Shown: piece by piece, positions 7,984 through 17,507 of the stretch | Layout: each line of letters starts with the position of its first letter | Position numbering within the stretch: position 1 is the first letter of the stretch | From: Roseithermus sacchariphilus | GTDB lineage: Bacteria; Bacteroidota; Rhodothermia; Rhodothermales; MEBIC09517 | Direction of reading: 5' to 3' | Length of the DNA: 64,000 nt | Assembly (NCBI GenBank): GCA_003285105.1 | Contig: CP030158.1 | Location: 4,698,449 to 4,762,448, forward strand | The notes under the pieces: model-generated | Told to the model about the DNA's origin: nothing | What the model saw: only the letters and a program-made list of their open reading frames with translations | Database searches by the model: none | Translations under genes and position numbers: made by a program

Positions 7984-8214
7984 GGGAAAAGCGTAAAAGG
8001 GCGTCGAACGAACGAAGGACCGCAGCGGGGGCGGAAAGCGCCTCCCCCAACGCCCCGGCGCGGGAGCAGGTTTCGCGGCGCTTTCTGCGCACGGGGCGGC
8101 GGTTTTTTCCCACCGGGCCGGCGCGGTGCCCCACCGGCCGAGCTACGGCGAAGCGGGAATGCTCTTTGCCTCCGTGCCGGGCGTCGGCTCGTTCCACCTA
8201 CCGCCCTGCCCCCC

Positions 8215-8979
8215 GTGCGCATCGCCCTCGGCGCCTTCCTCGCCGGCCTGCTGCTCCCGTGCTCCGCCGTCGCGCAGGCCCCCTCCGGCCCGGCCGATCC
8301 GGACCAGGCGCTCACCCGCCTGCAGGCCCTGCCGCCCTATGCCATGGACGAAGTGCTGTGGCTGGCGCGCTGCATCCTGTCCGAGAGCAACCGGCCCGAC
8401 GAGCAGCGGCTGGTGGCGTGGGTCGTGCGCAACCGGGTGGAGACGCAGTACCGGGGCACGACGTACCGGGAGGTGGTGCTGGAGCCGCGGCAGTTCAGCG
8501 CCTTCAACGCGGACACCGAGCGACGGCGGTATCTGATGAGCCTCAACCAGACGTCCCGCTTTCTGAGCTGGCGGCGGGCCGTGGCCGTGGCGCTGGAGGT
8601 CTACCAGGCCCCGCCGACCGCCCGGCCCTTCGACCTGAGCGTGCGGCACTTCTACAGCCCGATCTCGATGCAGGACGGCCGGGTGCCCCCCTGGGCCCGC
8701 CAGGCCACCCCCCTCGACGCCGCCGCGCTGGGCGTCGACCCGCAGCGCTTCCGGTTCTATGCCAACGTCGACGAAACGCTGGACCCGCCGCCCGCTCTGG
8801 CCCGCGGCGCCGCCCCCACGCCGGCCCGCTCCGCCGTCTCCTCGCACGAGGACCGCCCCGCGCTGCGAACCCGTGCCCGCAGCCGCCACGCCCGCCTCAG
8901 CGGCCGCGTCGCCCGCCCGGCCCGGCCCACCACCCCCTCGGCCCGCCGGCCCACCTCCCGGCCCGACCACCGGCCCTAG
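8215..8979 (+). CDS. SleB-like cell wall hydrolase, secreted
   Basis: From a GTG at 8215 the protein has a clean signal peptide (about 1-21, ending A-V-A-Q-A). A domain of about 120 residues resembling Hydrolase_2 (SleB/CwlJ family) follows: R-C-I-L-S-E-S-N, where Glu aligns with the family catalytic Glu, then V-A-W-V-V-R-N-R-V and L-E-P-R-Q-F-S-A-F-N. The last 70 residues are a low-complexity R/P/A/S tail. The likely role is lytic cleavage of peptidoglycan glycan strands in the periplasm. Similarity is recognisable but distant, and the tail composition is unusual. The 231-bp spacer before it, shared with hisI, shows nothing else. Confidence 0.72.
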   Translation: MRIALGAFLAGLLLPCSAVAQAPSGPADPDQALTRLQALPPYAMDEVLWLARCILSESNRPDEQRLVAWVVRNRVETQYRGTTYREVVLEPRQFSAFNADTERRRYLMSLNQTSRFLSWRRAVAVALEVYQAPPTARPFDLSVRHFYSPISMQDGRVPPWARQATPLDAAALGVDPQRFRFYANVDETLDPPPALARGAAPTPARSAVSSHEDRPALRTRARSRHARLSGRVARPARPTTPSARRPTSRPDHRP

Positions 8980-9066
8980 CCGCCCGGCCGCGCACAGCCG
9001 CCCGCCGGAACCCCGATCCACGGCATCGTTTATACCCCGGTCGCCGCCGATCGCCTTCCCGACGCC

Positions 9067-9360
9067 ATGCTGCGCTTCCTGCTGCTCCTGCCCCGCCGGG
9101 CGATGATCGGGCTGGTCCGGCTGTACCAGCTCGTCCTCTCGCCGCACCTCAACACGAACTGCCGCTACGTGCCGACGTGCTCGGCCTACGCGGTGCAGGC
9201 GCTGGACGAGTACGGCTTCGTCCGGGGCACGATCCTCGCCGTCTGGCGCATCCTGCGCTGCCATCCGTGGGCCCCTCACGGCTACGACCCGCCCCGCTGG
9301 TTCGGCGAGCCGAAACCTCGCGACCCCTCCCTCCCCCCTGACGAGCCCGCCCGTTCATGA
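9067..9360 (+). CDS. yidD: membrane protein insertion efficiency factor YidD
   Basis: This 97-aa peripheral inner-membrane protein assists YidC-mediated insertion. The family signature is complete: I-G-L-V-R-L-Y-Q-L-V-L-S-P, then C-R-Y-V-P-T-C-S-A-Y-A-V-Q-A and G-T-I-L-A-V-W-R-I-L-R-C-H-P-W. Its stop overlaps the ATG of moaB in an ATGA junction, so the two are translationally coupled, although their functions are not obviously related. Confidence 0.95.
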   Translation: MLRFLLLLPRRAMIGLVRLYQLVLSPHLNTNCRYVPTCSAYAVQALDEYGFVRGTILAVWRILRCHPWAPHGYDPPRWFGEPKPRDPSLPPDEPARS

Positions 9361-9887
9361 GCCACGAGGAACACAAACTCCGCGCCCGCTTCCTGCCCGT
9401 CCGCTGCGCCATCCTGACGATCAGCGACACCCGCAACGAGACGACCGACCGCAGCGGCGGCATCATCCGCGCCCGGCTGCAGCGTGCCGGCCACGAGCTG
9501 GTCACCTACCGCATCGTCCCGGACGAGCCGCTCATCATCCGCGCCGCCATGAAAGAGCTCTCCGGCAAGGTCGAGGCCGTGCTCTCCAACGGCGGCACCG
9601 GCATCAGCAAGCGAGACAGCACCTACGAGGTGCTCTCGGAGCTGATCCAGAAACCCCTGCCCGGCTACGGCGAGCTGTTTCGGATGCTCTCCTACGAGGA
9701 GATCGGCGCCTCCGCGATGCTCTCCCGCGCCCTCGCCGGCGTCTACGACGACACGCTCTACTTCGCCATGCCCGGCTCCACCAACGCCGTCAAGCTGGCC
9801 ATGGACAAGCTCATCCTCCCCGAACTCAAACACCTCGTCTGGGAACTGATCCGCCAGGCCCGGATCGAGGAAGAAGACGCGGAGTGA
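9357..9887 (+). CDS. moaB: molybdenum cofactor biosynthesis protein B
   Basis: The 176-aa MogA/MoaB-fold protein adenylates molybdopterin or otherwise helps in molybdenum insertion. Motifs include A-I-L-T-I-S-D-T-R, T-D-R-S-G-G, the nucleotide-binding S-N-G-G-T-G-I-S-K-R-D-S-T-Y-E and A-M-P-G-S-T-N-A-V. Length and order match MoaB. The ATG overlaps the yidD stop. moaA lies 17 kb away on the other strand, so the cofactor genes are scattered. Confidence 0.93.
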   Translation: MSHEEHKLRARFLPVRCAILTISDTRNETTDRSGGIIRARLQRAGHELVTYRIVPDEPLIIRAAMKELSGKVEAVLSNGGTGISKRDSTYEVLSELIQKPLPGYGELFRMLSYEEIGASAMLSRALAGVYDDTLYFAMPGSTNAVKLAMDKLILPELKHLVWELIRQARIEEEDAE

Positions 9888-10058
9888 GCATCCGCGACGG
9901 GCACGCGGGAAGCGGGCTGACGGCGGCGGACGGGCGCTGCTTCCCGGACGGGTTCGCTCCCCGCCCTCTTCACCCGACCCTCACAGAGGCACCTTGCCGC
10001 CGGGGCCGGGTATAAGCGAGGCTCTGTTTCCCCCGCGACCCCAACCCGCCCGGCGTCC

Positions 10059-11573
10059 ATGTCCGACACGGCCCCGTTCCGCCTCTACAACACCCTCACG
10101 CACCGGGTCGAACCGGTCGAACCCCTCGAACCCGGCCACCTGCGCTTCTACTCCTGCGGCCCGACGGTCTACTCCTACGCCCACATCGGCAACTTCCGCT
10201 CGTTCCTCACCGCCGACCTGATCCTGCGCACCGCCCGGGCCATCGGCTGGAAGACGACCTACGTCAGCAACATCACCGACGTGGGCCACCTGACCGAGGA
10301 CGACGTGGCCGACGCCGGCGGCGAGGACAAGATGGCCCGCGCCCTCCGATCGCCCGAAGGCCGGCGCTTCGCCAACGTCTGGGACCTTGCCCGCTACTAC
10401 ACCGGGGCGCTGCTGGACGACTGGCGCGCGCTGAACCTGATCGAGCCGGACGTGCGCCCCCGGGCCACCGAGCACATGCGCGAGCAGATCCTGGCCGTCG
10501 AGCGCCTGATCCAGACCGGCCACGCCTACGAAACCGAGCGCGGCGTCTACTTCTCCGTCCCCAGCTTCGAGGGCTACGGCAAGCTCTCCGGCAACGAGCG
10601 GCTGGACCGCCTCATCGAAGGCGCCGCCGCCGAATCCCGCGACGTCGTGCAGGACCCGGACAAGCGCGATCCGCGCGACTTCGCGCTGTGGAAGAAGGAC
10701 CCGGCCCACCTGATGCAATGGTACAGCCCCTGGGGCTGGGGCTTCCCGGGCTGGCACCTGGAATGCTCGGTCATGGCGATGACCTACCTCGGCGAAACGC
10801 TGGACCTGCACGCCGGCGGCGAAGACCTCATCTTCCCGCACCACGAATGCGAGATCGCGCAGAGCGAGAGCCTCTCCGGCAAGCCTTTCGCCCGGATGTG
10901 GGTCCATACCCGCTTCCTGCAGGTCGAAGGCGAGAAGATGTCCAAGCGCACGGGCAACTTCTTCACCGTGCGCGACCTGACCGCGCCGCAGGCCGAGGGG
11001 GGGCGCGGCATCGACCCGCTGGCGCTGCGCCTGGCGCTGATCTCGGGGCAGTACCGCAAACCCTTCAACTTCACCTTCGACAACCTGAGGGCGGCGGCCC
11101 GGCACGTGCAGCGCTTCCGGGATGCCGACGAACGCGTCGCGGCCGCCCTCGCCGCCGACGCCCCCGGGGACGACATCGTCGGCGAGCGCCTGCAACGGCT
11201 CTACCGGCAGGCCCTCGATGCCATGCTGGACGACCTGAACACCCCCGCCGCCATCGCCGCCGCCCTCGACGGCGTCAAGCTGATCGGCGGCATCGGCGCC
11301 CGCCTCAACGGTGCCTCGGCCCGGAGTGCGAAAGCATGGCTGGACGACATCCACCGGCTGCTCGGCATCGTCCGCCCCGAATCGCCCACCGAGGCTCCCG
11401 AGACGGACCCCCTGGCCGAGCAGATCGACGCCCTGCTCGCCGAACGGCAGGAGGCCCGCCGGCGGCGCGACTTTGCCCGTGCCGATGCGATCCGCGCCGA
11501 CCTCGACGCGCTGGGCATCGAGGTCATGGACACCCCGGAAGGCCCGAAGTGGCGGCGGAAGCCGGCGGTGTGA
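10059..11573 (+). CDS. cysS: cysteinyl-tRNA synthetase
   Basis: This class I aminoacyl-tRNA synthetase of 504 aa charges tRNA-Cys. The N-terminal F-Y-S-C-G-P-T-V-Y contains the zinc-binding Cys, and the HIGH box appears as A-H-I-G-N. The middle W-H-L-E-C-S and [11 protein letters not shown] segments are family-diagnostic. The KMSKS loop reads E-K-M-S-K-R-T-G-N near residue 293. The C-terminal DALR domain is followed by the usual [12 protein letters not shown] segment. The upstream 171 bp shows nothing beyond a presumed promoter. Confidence 0.97.
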   Translation: MSDTAPFRLYNTLTHRVEPVEPLEPGHLRFYSCGPTVYSYAHIGNFRSFLTADLILRTARAIGWKTTYVSNITDVGHLTEDDVADAGGEDKMARALRSPEGRRFANVWDLARYYTGALLDDWRALNLIEPDVRPRATEHMREQILAVERLIQTGHAYETERGVYFSVPSFEGYGKLSGNERLDRLIEGAAAESRDVVQDPDKRDPRDFALWKKDPAHLMQWYSPWGWGFPGWHLECSVMAMTYLGETLDLHAGGEDLIFPHHECEIAQSESLSGKPFARMWVHTRFLQVEGEKMSKRTGNFFTVRDLTAPQAEGGRGIDPLALRLALISGQYRKPFNFTFDNLRAAARHVQRFRDADERVAAALAADAPGDDIVGERLQRLYRQALDAMLDDLNTPAAIAAALDGVKLIGGIGARLNGASARSAKAWLDDIHRLLGIVRPESPTEAPETDPLAEQIDALLAERQEARRRRDFARADAIRADLDALGIEVMDTPEGPKWRRKPAV

Positions 11574-11652
11574 GGCACGCCGGGTCGCCCGCGACGCACG
11601 CCCTCCCTTCCCCCTTTCCGCTACCGTCTCATTCTCCCCCCTTCCTTCCACC

Positions 11653-12663
11653 ATGATCCCTCCCACGGCCCCCATCGCCTCGCTCCTCCATCGCCCGCGG
11701 CGGCTGCGCCGCACGGACGCCCTGCGGCGGATGGTCCGGGAGACGCGCCTCAGCCCGGATCGCCTCATCGCCCCGCTGTTCGTCGTCGACGGCCGGGACG
11801 TCCGCCAGCCCATCCCGTCGATGCCGGACCAGTTCCGGCTGAGCATCGACCGGCTCGTGCAGGAGTGCCGGGACCTGGCGGCCCTCGGCATCCCGGCCGT
11901 CGCCCTCTTTCCGAAGATCGACGAGGCCCTGAAGACGCCGGACGGCCGCGAGAGCCTCAACCCGGACGGGCTGTTCCCCCGCGCGATTCGCGCCGTCAAG
12001 GACGCCGTGCCCGGCCTGATGGTCGTCACCGACGTCGCCCTCGACCCCTACTCCTCGCAGGGCCACGACGGCCTCGTGCGAGGCGGGCAGATCGTCAACG
12101 ACGAGACGCTGGCGATCCTGGCCGAGATGGCCGTCGTCCAGGCCCGCGCCGGCGCCGACGTGATCGCGCCCTCGGACATGATGGACGGCCGCGTCGCCGC
12201 CATCCGCCAGGCCCTCGACGAGGCGGGCTTCACGGACACGGCCATCCTGGCCTACACGGCCAAATACGCCTCGGCCTTCTACGGCCCCTTCCGCGACGCG
12301 CTCGACTCGGCGCCCCGCGCCGACGACGACGTGCCGGCGGACAAGCAGACCTATCAGATGGACCCGGCCAATGCCCGCGAGGCGCTGCGCGAGCTGATGC
12401 TGGACCTCGACGAAGGCGCCGACATGGTCATGGTCAAGCCGGCCCTCCCCTACCTCGACATCGTCCGGCGCTTCCGGGACGCGGCCGACGTACCCGTGGC
12501 GGCCTACCAGGTCAGCGGGGAGTACGCCATGATCAAAGCCGCCGCTCGAAACGGCTGGCTGGACGAAACGGCGGCCATGACCGAAACGCTCACCGCCATC
12601 CACCGCGCCGGCGCCGACGTCATCCTGACCTACTTCGCGAGGACCTTCGCAGAGCGGTTTTGA
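11653..12663 (+). CDS. hemB: delta-aminolevulinic acid dehydratase (porphobilinogen synthase)
   Basis: HemB condenses two 5-aminolevulinate molecules to porphobilinogen in heme synthesis. The 336-aa length is standard. The two active-site lysines are visible: Lys204 in Y-T-A-K-Y-A-S-A-F-Y-G-P-F-R and Lys262 in M-V-M-V-K-P-A-L-P-Y-L-D. The L-I-A-P-L-F-V-V-D-G start and Y-Q-V-S-G-E-Y-A-M segment also fit. The ATG at 11653 follows cysS by 79 bp. The usual metal-binding cysteine cluster (C-x-C-x-C-x-C) is not seen near D-V-A-L-D-P-Y, suggesting a Mg-type rather than Zn-type enzyme. Confidence 0.96.
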   Translation: MIPPTAPIASLLHRPRRLRRTDALRRMVRETRLSPDRLIAPLFVVDGRDVRQPIPSMPDQFRLSIDRLVQECRDLAALGIPAVALFPKIDEALKTPDGRESLNPDGLFPRAIRAVKDAVPGLMVVTDVALDPYSSQGHDGLVRGGQIVNDETLAILAEMAVVQARAGADVIAPSDMMDGRVAAIRQALDEAGFTDTAILAYTAKYASAFYGPFRDALDSAPRADDDVPADKQTYQMDPANAREALRELMLDLDEGADMVMVKPALPYLDIVRRFRDAADVPVAAYQVSGEYAMIKAAARNGWLDETAAMTETLTAIHRAGADVILTYFARTFAERF

Positions 12664-12801
12664 GGGCGAAGGACGAGGGGCGAGGGGCGAAGGCCGGGCT
12701 CACGACCCCGTCTCCCGTCCGCCCTTCGCGCCCCGCTCCGCGCCTCGCTCCGAGCCTCGCTTCTTCGACCGTCCCCCGACCCTCGACACTCGACATTCTC
12801 C

Positions 12802-13311
12802 ATGCCCATCCCTCCTCTCGACTACGGCGACCTCGAAGGCGGCCTCGTCCGCATGATGAAGCGGTATCACGCGGAAGGCACGCTCACCGGCGACCCGGAG
12901 GCCGATGCCTACCTCCGCGCCGATGCCAACGCCGCGCTGCTGGGCTTGCTCTACGACCAGCGCGTCCGCGCCGAGTACGCCTTCACCGGCCCCCACCGGC
13001 TGCGCGACCGCCTCGGCCACCTGGACATGAAGCGGATCGCGGCGATGGATCCCGACGCCTTCCGCTCGCTGTTCGCCGAACCGCCGGCCGTCCATCGCTT
13101 CACGAACAAGATGGCGGACACGACGCAGCAGATCGCCCGGATCCTGACGGAGAAGTACGACGGCGATGCGGCCCACCTCTGGAACGACGGCGCCGACGCC
13201 GCCACCGTGGCCCGGCGCGTGCAGCAGCTACCGGGCTTCGGCCGGCAGAAAGCCGCCAAGATGAAGTACGTCCTCCACTACTTCGGCCACCGGGATTTTT
13301 CGGAGGCGTAA
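12802..13311 (+). CDS. small HhH-GPD family protein, DNA glycosylase-like
   Basis: The 169-aa protein resembles an uncharacterised HhH-GPD group related to base-excision glycosylases. A helical N-terminal half (L-L-Y-D-Q-R-V-R-A-E-Y-A-F) leads to a helix-hairpin-helix at about 142-155 (Q-L-P-G-F-G-R-Q-K-A-A-K-M). The catalytic Asp of active glycosylases normally lies shortly after the hairpin. Here the protein ends with H-R-D-F-S-E-A, leaving little beyond it, so catalytic activity is uncertain. The 138-bp spacer before it is rich in degenerate GA-repeats. Confidence 0.75.
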   Translation: MPIPPLDYGDLEGGLVRMMKRYHAEGTLTGDPEADAYLRADANAALLGLLYDQRVRAEYAFTGPHRLRDRLGHLDMKRIAAMDPDAFRSLFAEPPAVHRFTNKMADTTQQIARILTEKYDGDAAHLWNDGADAATVARRVQQLPGFGRQKAAKMKYVLHYFGHRDFSEA

Positions 13312-13343
13312 CGCCGGCGGCGTGGGCGGGGCGGCCGGCGGGC

Positions 13344-14855
13344 TCAGCGCCGCCAGAACGTGGGGACGAACAGGATCAGCACCGTGAAGAGCTCGAGGCG
13401 GCCGGCCATCATCAGCAGCGCCAGCACCCACTTGGCCAGCGCCGGCAGGTGGGCGTACGTCTCCGTCGGCCCCAGCGTCCCGAAGGCCGGCCCGATGTTG
13501 CCCACGCTCGAGATCGTCGCCCCGATGGCGCTGAGCAGATCCAGCCCGAGCAACGCCATCAGCAGCGTCCCCACCGTCAGGGCGGCGATGTAGAAGACGA
13601 TGAAGGAGAGCACGTTGCCCATCACGTCCGGCGGGACCACCTTGCCGTTGAGGCGGATGGGCAGCACGGCCTGCGGGTGGATCAGCTGTTTGATCTCCTT
13701 GAACGAGTTCTTGAAGACCAGCACGTGCCGCACCACCTTGACGCCGCCCCCCGTGGAGCCCGCCATGCCGCCGACGAAGAAGAGCAGGAAGAGGACGGCC
13801 ACGGCCAGCGGCGGCCACAGCTCGTAGTCGGCCGTGCCGAAGCCGGTGGTGGTGATGATGGCGACCGCCTGGAAGATGCCGTAGCGCAGCGCCTCCAGCC
13901 ACGAGCCGTAGCCGGCGAAGCCGCCTTCGCCGGCACCCGGCAGCCAGGCGGCCACCGGCTGCCAGAGGCTCAGCGTGATGAGCAACGTCGCGCCGAGCGT
14001 GATGCCGGCGTAGGCCTGCAACTCGGCGTCGCGGAAGACGGTGATGGCCTTGCCCCGCAGCAGCCGGAAGTGCAGGGCGAAGTTCATCCCGGCCAGAAAC
14101 ATGAACAGCGTGATCACCCCGTCCACGTAGGCCGAGCCGTAGTCTCCCACCGAGCCGTTGCGGGTCGAGAAGCCGCCCGTGGCCATCGTGGCAAAGGCGT
14201 GGTTGACGGCATCGAAGAATGACATGGCCGGCAGCAGCAACAGCACCTCGACGGCGGTGAGGCCTACGTAGATGTACCAGAGGCGCCGGGCCGTCTCCCG
14301 CACGCGCGGCGTGAGCTTGTCGGCCGACGGGCCGGGCACCTCGGCCTTGAACAGCTGCATCCCACCGACGCCCAGGATCGGCAGGATGGCGAGGGTCAGC
14401 ACGATGATGCCCATGCCGCCGAGCCAGTGGGCCAGGCTGCGCCAGAACAGAAACGCCTTCGGGAGGGCCTCGATGGCCGGCGTATCGGCCCCACCCAGGA
14501 TCGTCGCGCCCGTGGTGGTGAACCCGCTCATCGTCTCGAAGAACGCATCCGTGTACGAGTCCAGCACCCCGCCGAGAACGAACGGCAACGCCCCGACGAG
14601 CGACAGCACCAGCCACGCCAGCGCCACGATGGCGAATCCCTCGCGCACGCCCAGGTCGACCTCGCCCCTTGGCCCGCCGAGGCGGTACCAGCTCCCTCCG
14701 CCCAGGGCGAAGGCCAGCAGCGCCACGACGCCGAAGCTCCACCACGACGGCTCCCCGTAGAGGAGTCCGACGAGCATGGGCAGCAGCAGCGCCGCCCCGA
14801 GGAAGAACAGCAGCGCCCCCAGCGTTCCGGCGACGGCTTTCAGGTTCAGAATCAC
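13344..14855 (-). CDS. trkH: Trk-type potassium uptake protein TrkH
   Basis: This polytopic inner-membrane potassium channel subunit has about 503 aa. The frame runs further upstream, but the GTG at 14855 places V-I-L-N-L-K-A-V-A-G-T-L-G at the N-terminus, where family members start their first helix. Pore-loop segments are recognisable: F-F-E-T-M-S-G-F-T-T-T-G-A-T, F-A-T-M-A-T-G-G-F-S-T-R, I-T-T-T-G-F-G-T-A-D-Y and S-S-V-G-N-I-G-P-A-F-G. It lies 70 bp downstream of trkA on the same strand, and the two proteins form the gated Trk complex. Confidence 0.93.
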   Translation of the reverse strand: MILNLKAVAGTLGALLFFLGAALLLPMLVGLLYGEPSWWSFGVVALLAFALGGGSWYRLGGPRGEVDLGVREGFAIVALAWLVLSLVGALPFVLGGVLDSYTDAFFETMSGFTTTGATILGGADTPAIEALPKAFLFWRSLAHWLGGMGIIVLTLAILPILGVGGMQLFKAEVPGPSADKLTPRVRETARRLWYIYVGLTAVEVLLLLPAMSFFDAVNHAFATMATGGFSTRNGSVGDYGSAYVDGVITLFMFLAGMNFALHFRLLRGKAITVFRDAELQAYAGITLGATLLITLSLWQPVAAWLPGAGEGGFAGYGSWLEALRYGIFQAVAIITTTGFGTADYELWPPLAVAVLFLLFFVGGMAGSTGGGVKVVRHVLVFKNSFKEIKQLIHPQAVLPIRLNGKVVPPDVMGNVLSFIVFYIAALTVGTLLMALLGLDLLSAIGATISSVGNIGPAFGTLGPTETYAHLPALAKWVLALLMMAGRLELFTVLILFVPTFWRR

Positions 14856-14925
14856 GGCGGGCAGGAAGGAGAGTGACGGAACGGATTCACCGCCAGGGAA
14901 CGCCACGGCGTCCCCCGAAGGAAGG

Positions 14926-16275
14926 TCAGCGGCCGAAGTACGCTTCCACGTCGCGGATGCTCTGCGGCAGGACGAAGACGATGACGCGGTCTCCCGGAGC
15001 GATCTCGGTCTTGCCCGTAGCCACCTCCGCTTTGTCCCTGTGCAGCACCGCGCCGATGAGCACGCCCCGGGGCAGCGACAGGTCCTTGACCGGCTTGCGG
15101 GTGGCCGGCGATCGGGGGCTGACCTCCAGCTCGAGCACCTCGGCATCGAGGCCGTGGACCGTCGCCACGCTCAGCACATGCTTGCCCCGCAGGAACCGCA
15201 GGATCTGGCGCGAGACGGCCAGCTTCTTGCTCACCGCCGCATCCAGCCCGATGCTCTGGCTGATCGGGATGTAGGCCCCTTTGGAGAGCATGGCCACCGT
15301 CTTCTTCACGCCCAGGTGCTTGGCCATCAGGCAGGTCACCAGGTTCGACTCCTCATCGTCCGTGACCGCCACGAAGGCATCCATCTCGCCCAGCCCCTCG
15401 CGCACGAGCAGGTCGATGTCCGTGGCGTCGCCATGAATGACCAGGACGTCGGCCAGGTCTTCGGCCAGGCGGCGCGCCACGTTGCGGTCGGGCTCGATGA
15501 GCTTGAGGCGTTTGCCTTTGCTCTGGCTGAGTTGCAGCGCGATCTTGGCCCCCACCTGCGTCCCGCCGAGCACCATCACGTGCTGGATGCGCGTGTCGCT
15601 CTTGCCCATGATGCGCGCCACGTGCGGGATGAACTTGGGCCAGGTGAGCACGAAGACCTGGTCGTTCTTCTGGAAGCGCTCGTTCCCGCCCGGCAGGATC
15701 GTGCGGATGCCCCGTGCAATGGCCATCACCCGGAAGGTCAGATCGGGATGGGCCCGGGCCAGATCCTGCAGCGTCATGCCGAGCACGGGCGCGTCCGGGT
15801 CCAGCCGCATCCCGACCAGGTGCAGGCGGCCGTCGCAGAAGGTGAGCACGTCGGTGGCGCTGGCCCGGCGGATGAGTTGCACCACCTCGGCGGCGGCACT
15901 CTCCTCCGGGTGGATGACCAGGTCGATGCCGAAGTCGGACGTCTTGAGCACCGTCTGCGTCTGCGACAGTTCCCCCGAGCGCACCCGCGCCACGGTCGTC
16001 TGCACCCCGAGCCGGTCGGCCAGCATGCAGGCGACGAGGTTGACTTCGTCGATGGCCGTGACGGCGATGAGCATGTCGGCCGTGGCCGCGCCGGCGTCCT
16101 GAAGCACCGAGGCGGACGTCCCGTTGCCCTGGATGGTCATCACGTCGAGCCGCTCCTGTACCTGCGCCAGGGCCTCCGGGTCGAGGTCGATCACGATGAC
16201 GTCGTGCTGTTCCATGGACAGGATCCGCGCCACGTCGAATCCGACCTCTCCCGCACCGATGACAATGGCTTTCAT
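14926..16275 (-). CDS. trkA: Trk system potassium uptake regulator TrkA
   Basis: The 449-aa cytoplasmic gating subunit is built from two RCK units. Each starts with a Rossmann nucleotide-binding motif: V-I-G-A-G-E-V-G at about 4-11 and V-L-G-G-T-Q-V-G at about 235. Each is followed by a TrkA-C domain. The ATG at 16275 is unambiguous (M-K-A-I-V-I-G-A-G). NAD(H) or ATP binding here controls TrkH, encoded immediately downstream. The upstream spacer carries a 14-bp tandem repeat array. Confidence 0.95.
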   Translation of the reverse strand: MKAIVIGAGEVGFDVARILSMEQHDVIVIDLDPEALAQVQERLDVMTIQGNGTSASVLQDAGAATADMLIAVTAIDEVNLVACMLADRLGVQTTVARVRSGELSQTQTVLKTSDFGIDLVIHPEESAAAEVVQLIRRASATDVLTFCDGRLHLVGMRLDPDAPVLGMTLQDLARAHPDLTFRVMAIARGIRTILPGGNERFQKNDQVFVLTWPKFIPHVARIMGKSDTRIQHVMVLGGTQVGAKIALQLSQSKGKRLKLIEPDRNVARRLAEDLADVLVIHGDATDIDLLVREGLGEMDAFVAVTDDEESNLVTCLMAKHLGVKKTVAMLSKGAYIPISQSIGLDAAVSKKLAVSRQILRFLRGKHVLSVATVHGLDAEVLELEVSPRSPATRKPVKDLSLPRGVLIGAVLHRDKAEVATGKTEIAPGDRVIVFVLPQSIRDVEAYFGR

Positions 16276-16389
16276 GCTGCTGGTTCGTTGCACACCGGAA
16301 CGGGCGTGGGCGGGGCGTTTCCCCGGTCGCCCCCTCCGGCGCGGTACAGCCGCTGAAGATACCCTGCTCCCCGGCGCATTATCAAACGG

Positions 16390-16520
16390 CTGCTCGCTTC
16401 GGGCTGCTCGCTTCGGGCTGCTGGCTGACGGCTGGCCGCTGACGGCTGGCCGCTGACGGCTGGCCGCTGACGGCTGGCCGCTGACGGCTGGCCGCTGACG
16501 GCTGGCCGCTGACGGCTGAC
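16390..16520. repeat. 14-bp tandem repeat array with flanking TGCTCGCTTCGGGC repeats
   Basis: The unit GGCTGGCCGCTGAC is repeated exactly six times (16430-16513) with a partial seventh copy. Just to its left TGCTCGCTTCGGGC occurs twice. Both modules recur, in reverse orientation and degenerate form, at about 58870-58967. Because the unit is not a multiple of three, the six frames give pseudo-protein runs of S, R, Q, P and A that should not be taken as genes. Confidence 0.85.
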
Positions 16521-16599
16521 GCGGTCTGCTTGCCGTTGTGGCGCGGATGACGGATGTTGCGGGCACACGGTTCTCCTTCCACCCCATCCGCGGTTCGGC

Positions 16600-17496
16600 A
16601 TGCGCTGCCTCGTCCTGCTCTGCACCGTCTTCCTCACCCTGCTCGCCGTGCGGCCGTCCCCGGCCCAGTCGGTTCCCCCGCCGCCGGTGACCCTCCTGCT
16701 GTGGCCGGGCGACCTGCCGGCGCCGAGCGACGACCCGGACGCCCCTCGCCCCACGCTGCACGTCTACCGGCCCGCCCCGGACCGGGCCACCGGCACGGCC
16801 ATCGTGGTCTGCCCCGGTGGGGGCTACTGGTCCCTCGCCGCGACGCACGAGGGGCGGGACGTGGCGCAGTTCCTCAACGGCCTGGGCATCACCGCCTTCG
16901 TGCTGCACTACCGCCGCGCCCCGCACTACCGCCACCCGGCCCCGCTGCACGATGCCCTCCGCGCGCTGCGCTACGTCCGGCACCATGCCACCGACTACGA
17001 CCTCGACCCGCAACGCATCGGCATCCTCGGCTTCTCGGCCGGCGGCCACCTCGCCGCCACCGCCTCGACGCTCTACGACACGCTGCCGCCCCCGGACCCC
17101 GCCGACCCGGTCGACCGCACCCCGGCCCGCCCCGACTTCGCCGTGCTCGCCTACCCGGTGATCACCTTCACCGAGCCCTTCATGCATGCGGGCTCCAGGC
17201 GCAACCTGCTCGGCGAGGACCCGGATCCGGCCCTGGTGCGGTTGCTCTCGCCCGAGCATCAGGTCACCCCGCAGACGCCACCGACCTTCCTGTTCCACAC
17301 GAGCGAGGACACGGGCGTCCCGCCGCAGAACAGCATCGCCTACTACCTGGCCCTCCATGCCGCCGGCGTCCCGGCCGAGTTGCACGTCTACGAACGCGGC
17401 CCGCACGGCGTCGGCCTGGCCCCCTTCGACCCCGTCGTCTCCACCTGGGCCGACCGCCTGGCCGACTGGCTCCACCTCCACGGACTGCTCGACTGA
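16600..17496 (+). CDS. secreted alpha/beta hydrolase (BD-FAE/acetyl-xylan-esterase-like)
   Basis: The 298-aa protein has a signal peptide (about 1-23, ending S-P-A-Q-S) and an alpha/beta-hydrolase fold. The oxyanion region is C-P-G-G-G-Y-W, the nucleophile elbow G-F-S-A-G-G-H holds Ser at about 147, Asp lies in S-E-D-T-G-V-P, and His lies in G-P-H-G-V-G-L. This pattern is typical of periplasmic esterases that deacetylate plant polysaccharides. The substrate is inferred from the family only. The fumarylacetoacetase gene follows after 11 bp and may be co-transcribed, although the pathways differ. Confidence 0.85.
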   Translation: MRCLVLLCTVFLTLLAVRPSPAQSVPPPPVTLLLWPGDLPAPSDDPDAPRPTLHVYRPAPDRATGTAIVVCPGGGYWSLAATHEGRDVAQFLNGLGITAFVLHYRRAPHYRHPAPLHDALRALRYVRHHATDYDLDPQRIGILGFSAGGHLAATASTLYDTLPPPDPADPVDRTPARPDFAVLAYPVITFTEPFMHAGSRRNLLGEDPDPALVRLLSPEHQVTPQTPPTFLFHTSEDTGVPPQNSIAYYLALHAAGVPAELHVYERGPHGVGLAPFDPVVSTWADRLADWLHLHGLLD

Positions 17497-17507
17497 CGCC
17501 CCGCCCC

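Noticed and set aside
14856-15146. N-terminal extension of TrkH into the trkA gene
   Set aside because: The extra residues are Ser/Arg/Cys-rich shadow sequence of trkA; the first TrkH helix begins at the GTG at 14855.
16380-16600. Serine/arginine/glutamine/proline repeat peptides in several frames
   Set aside because: They are translations of the 14-bp tandem array, with no start context or flanking domain.
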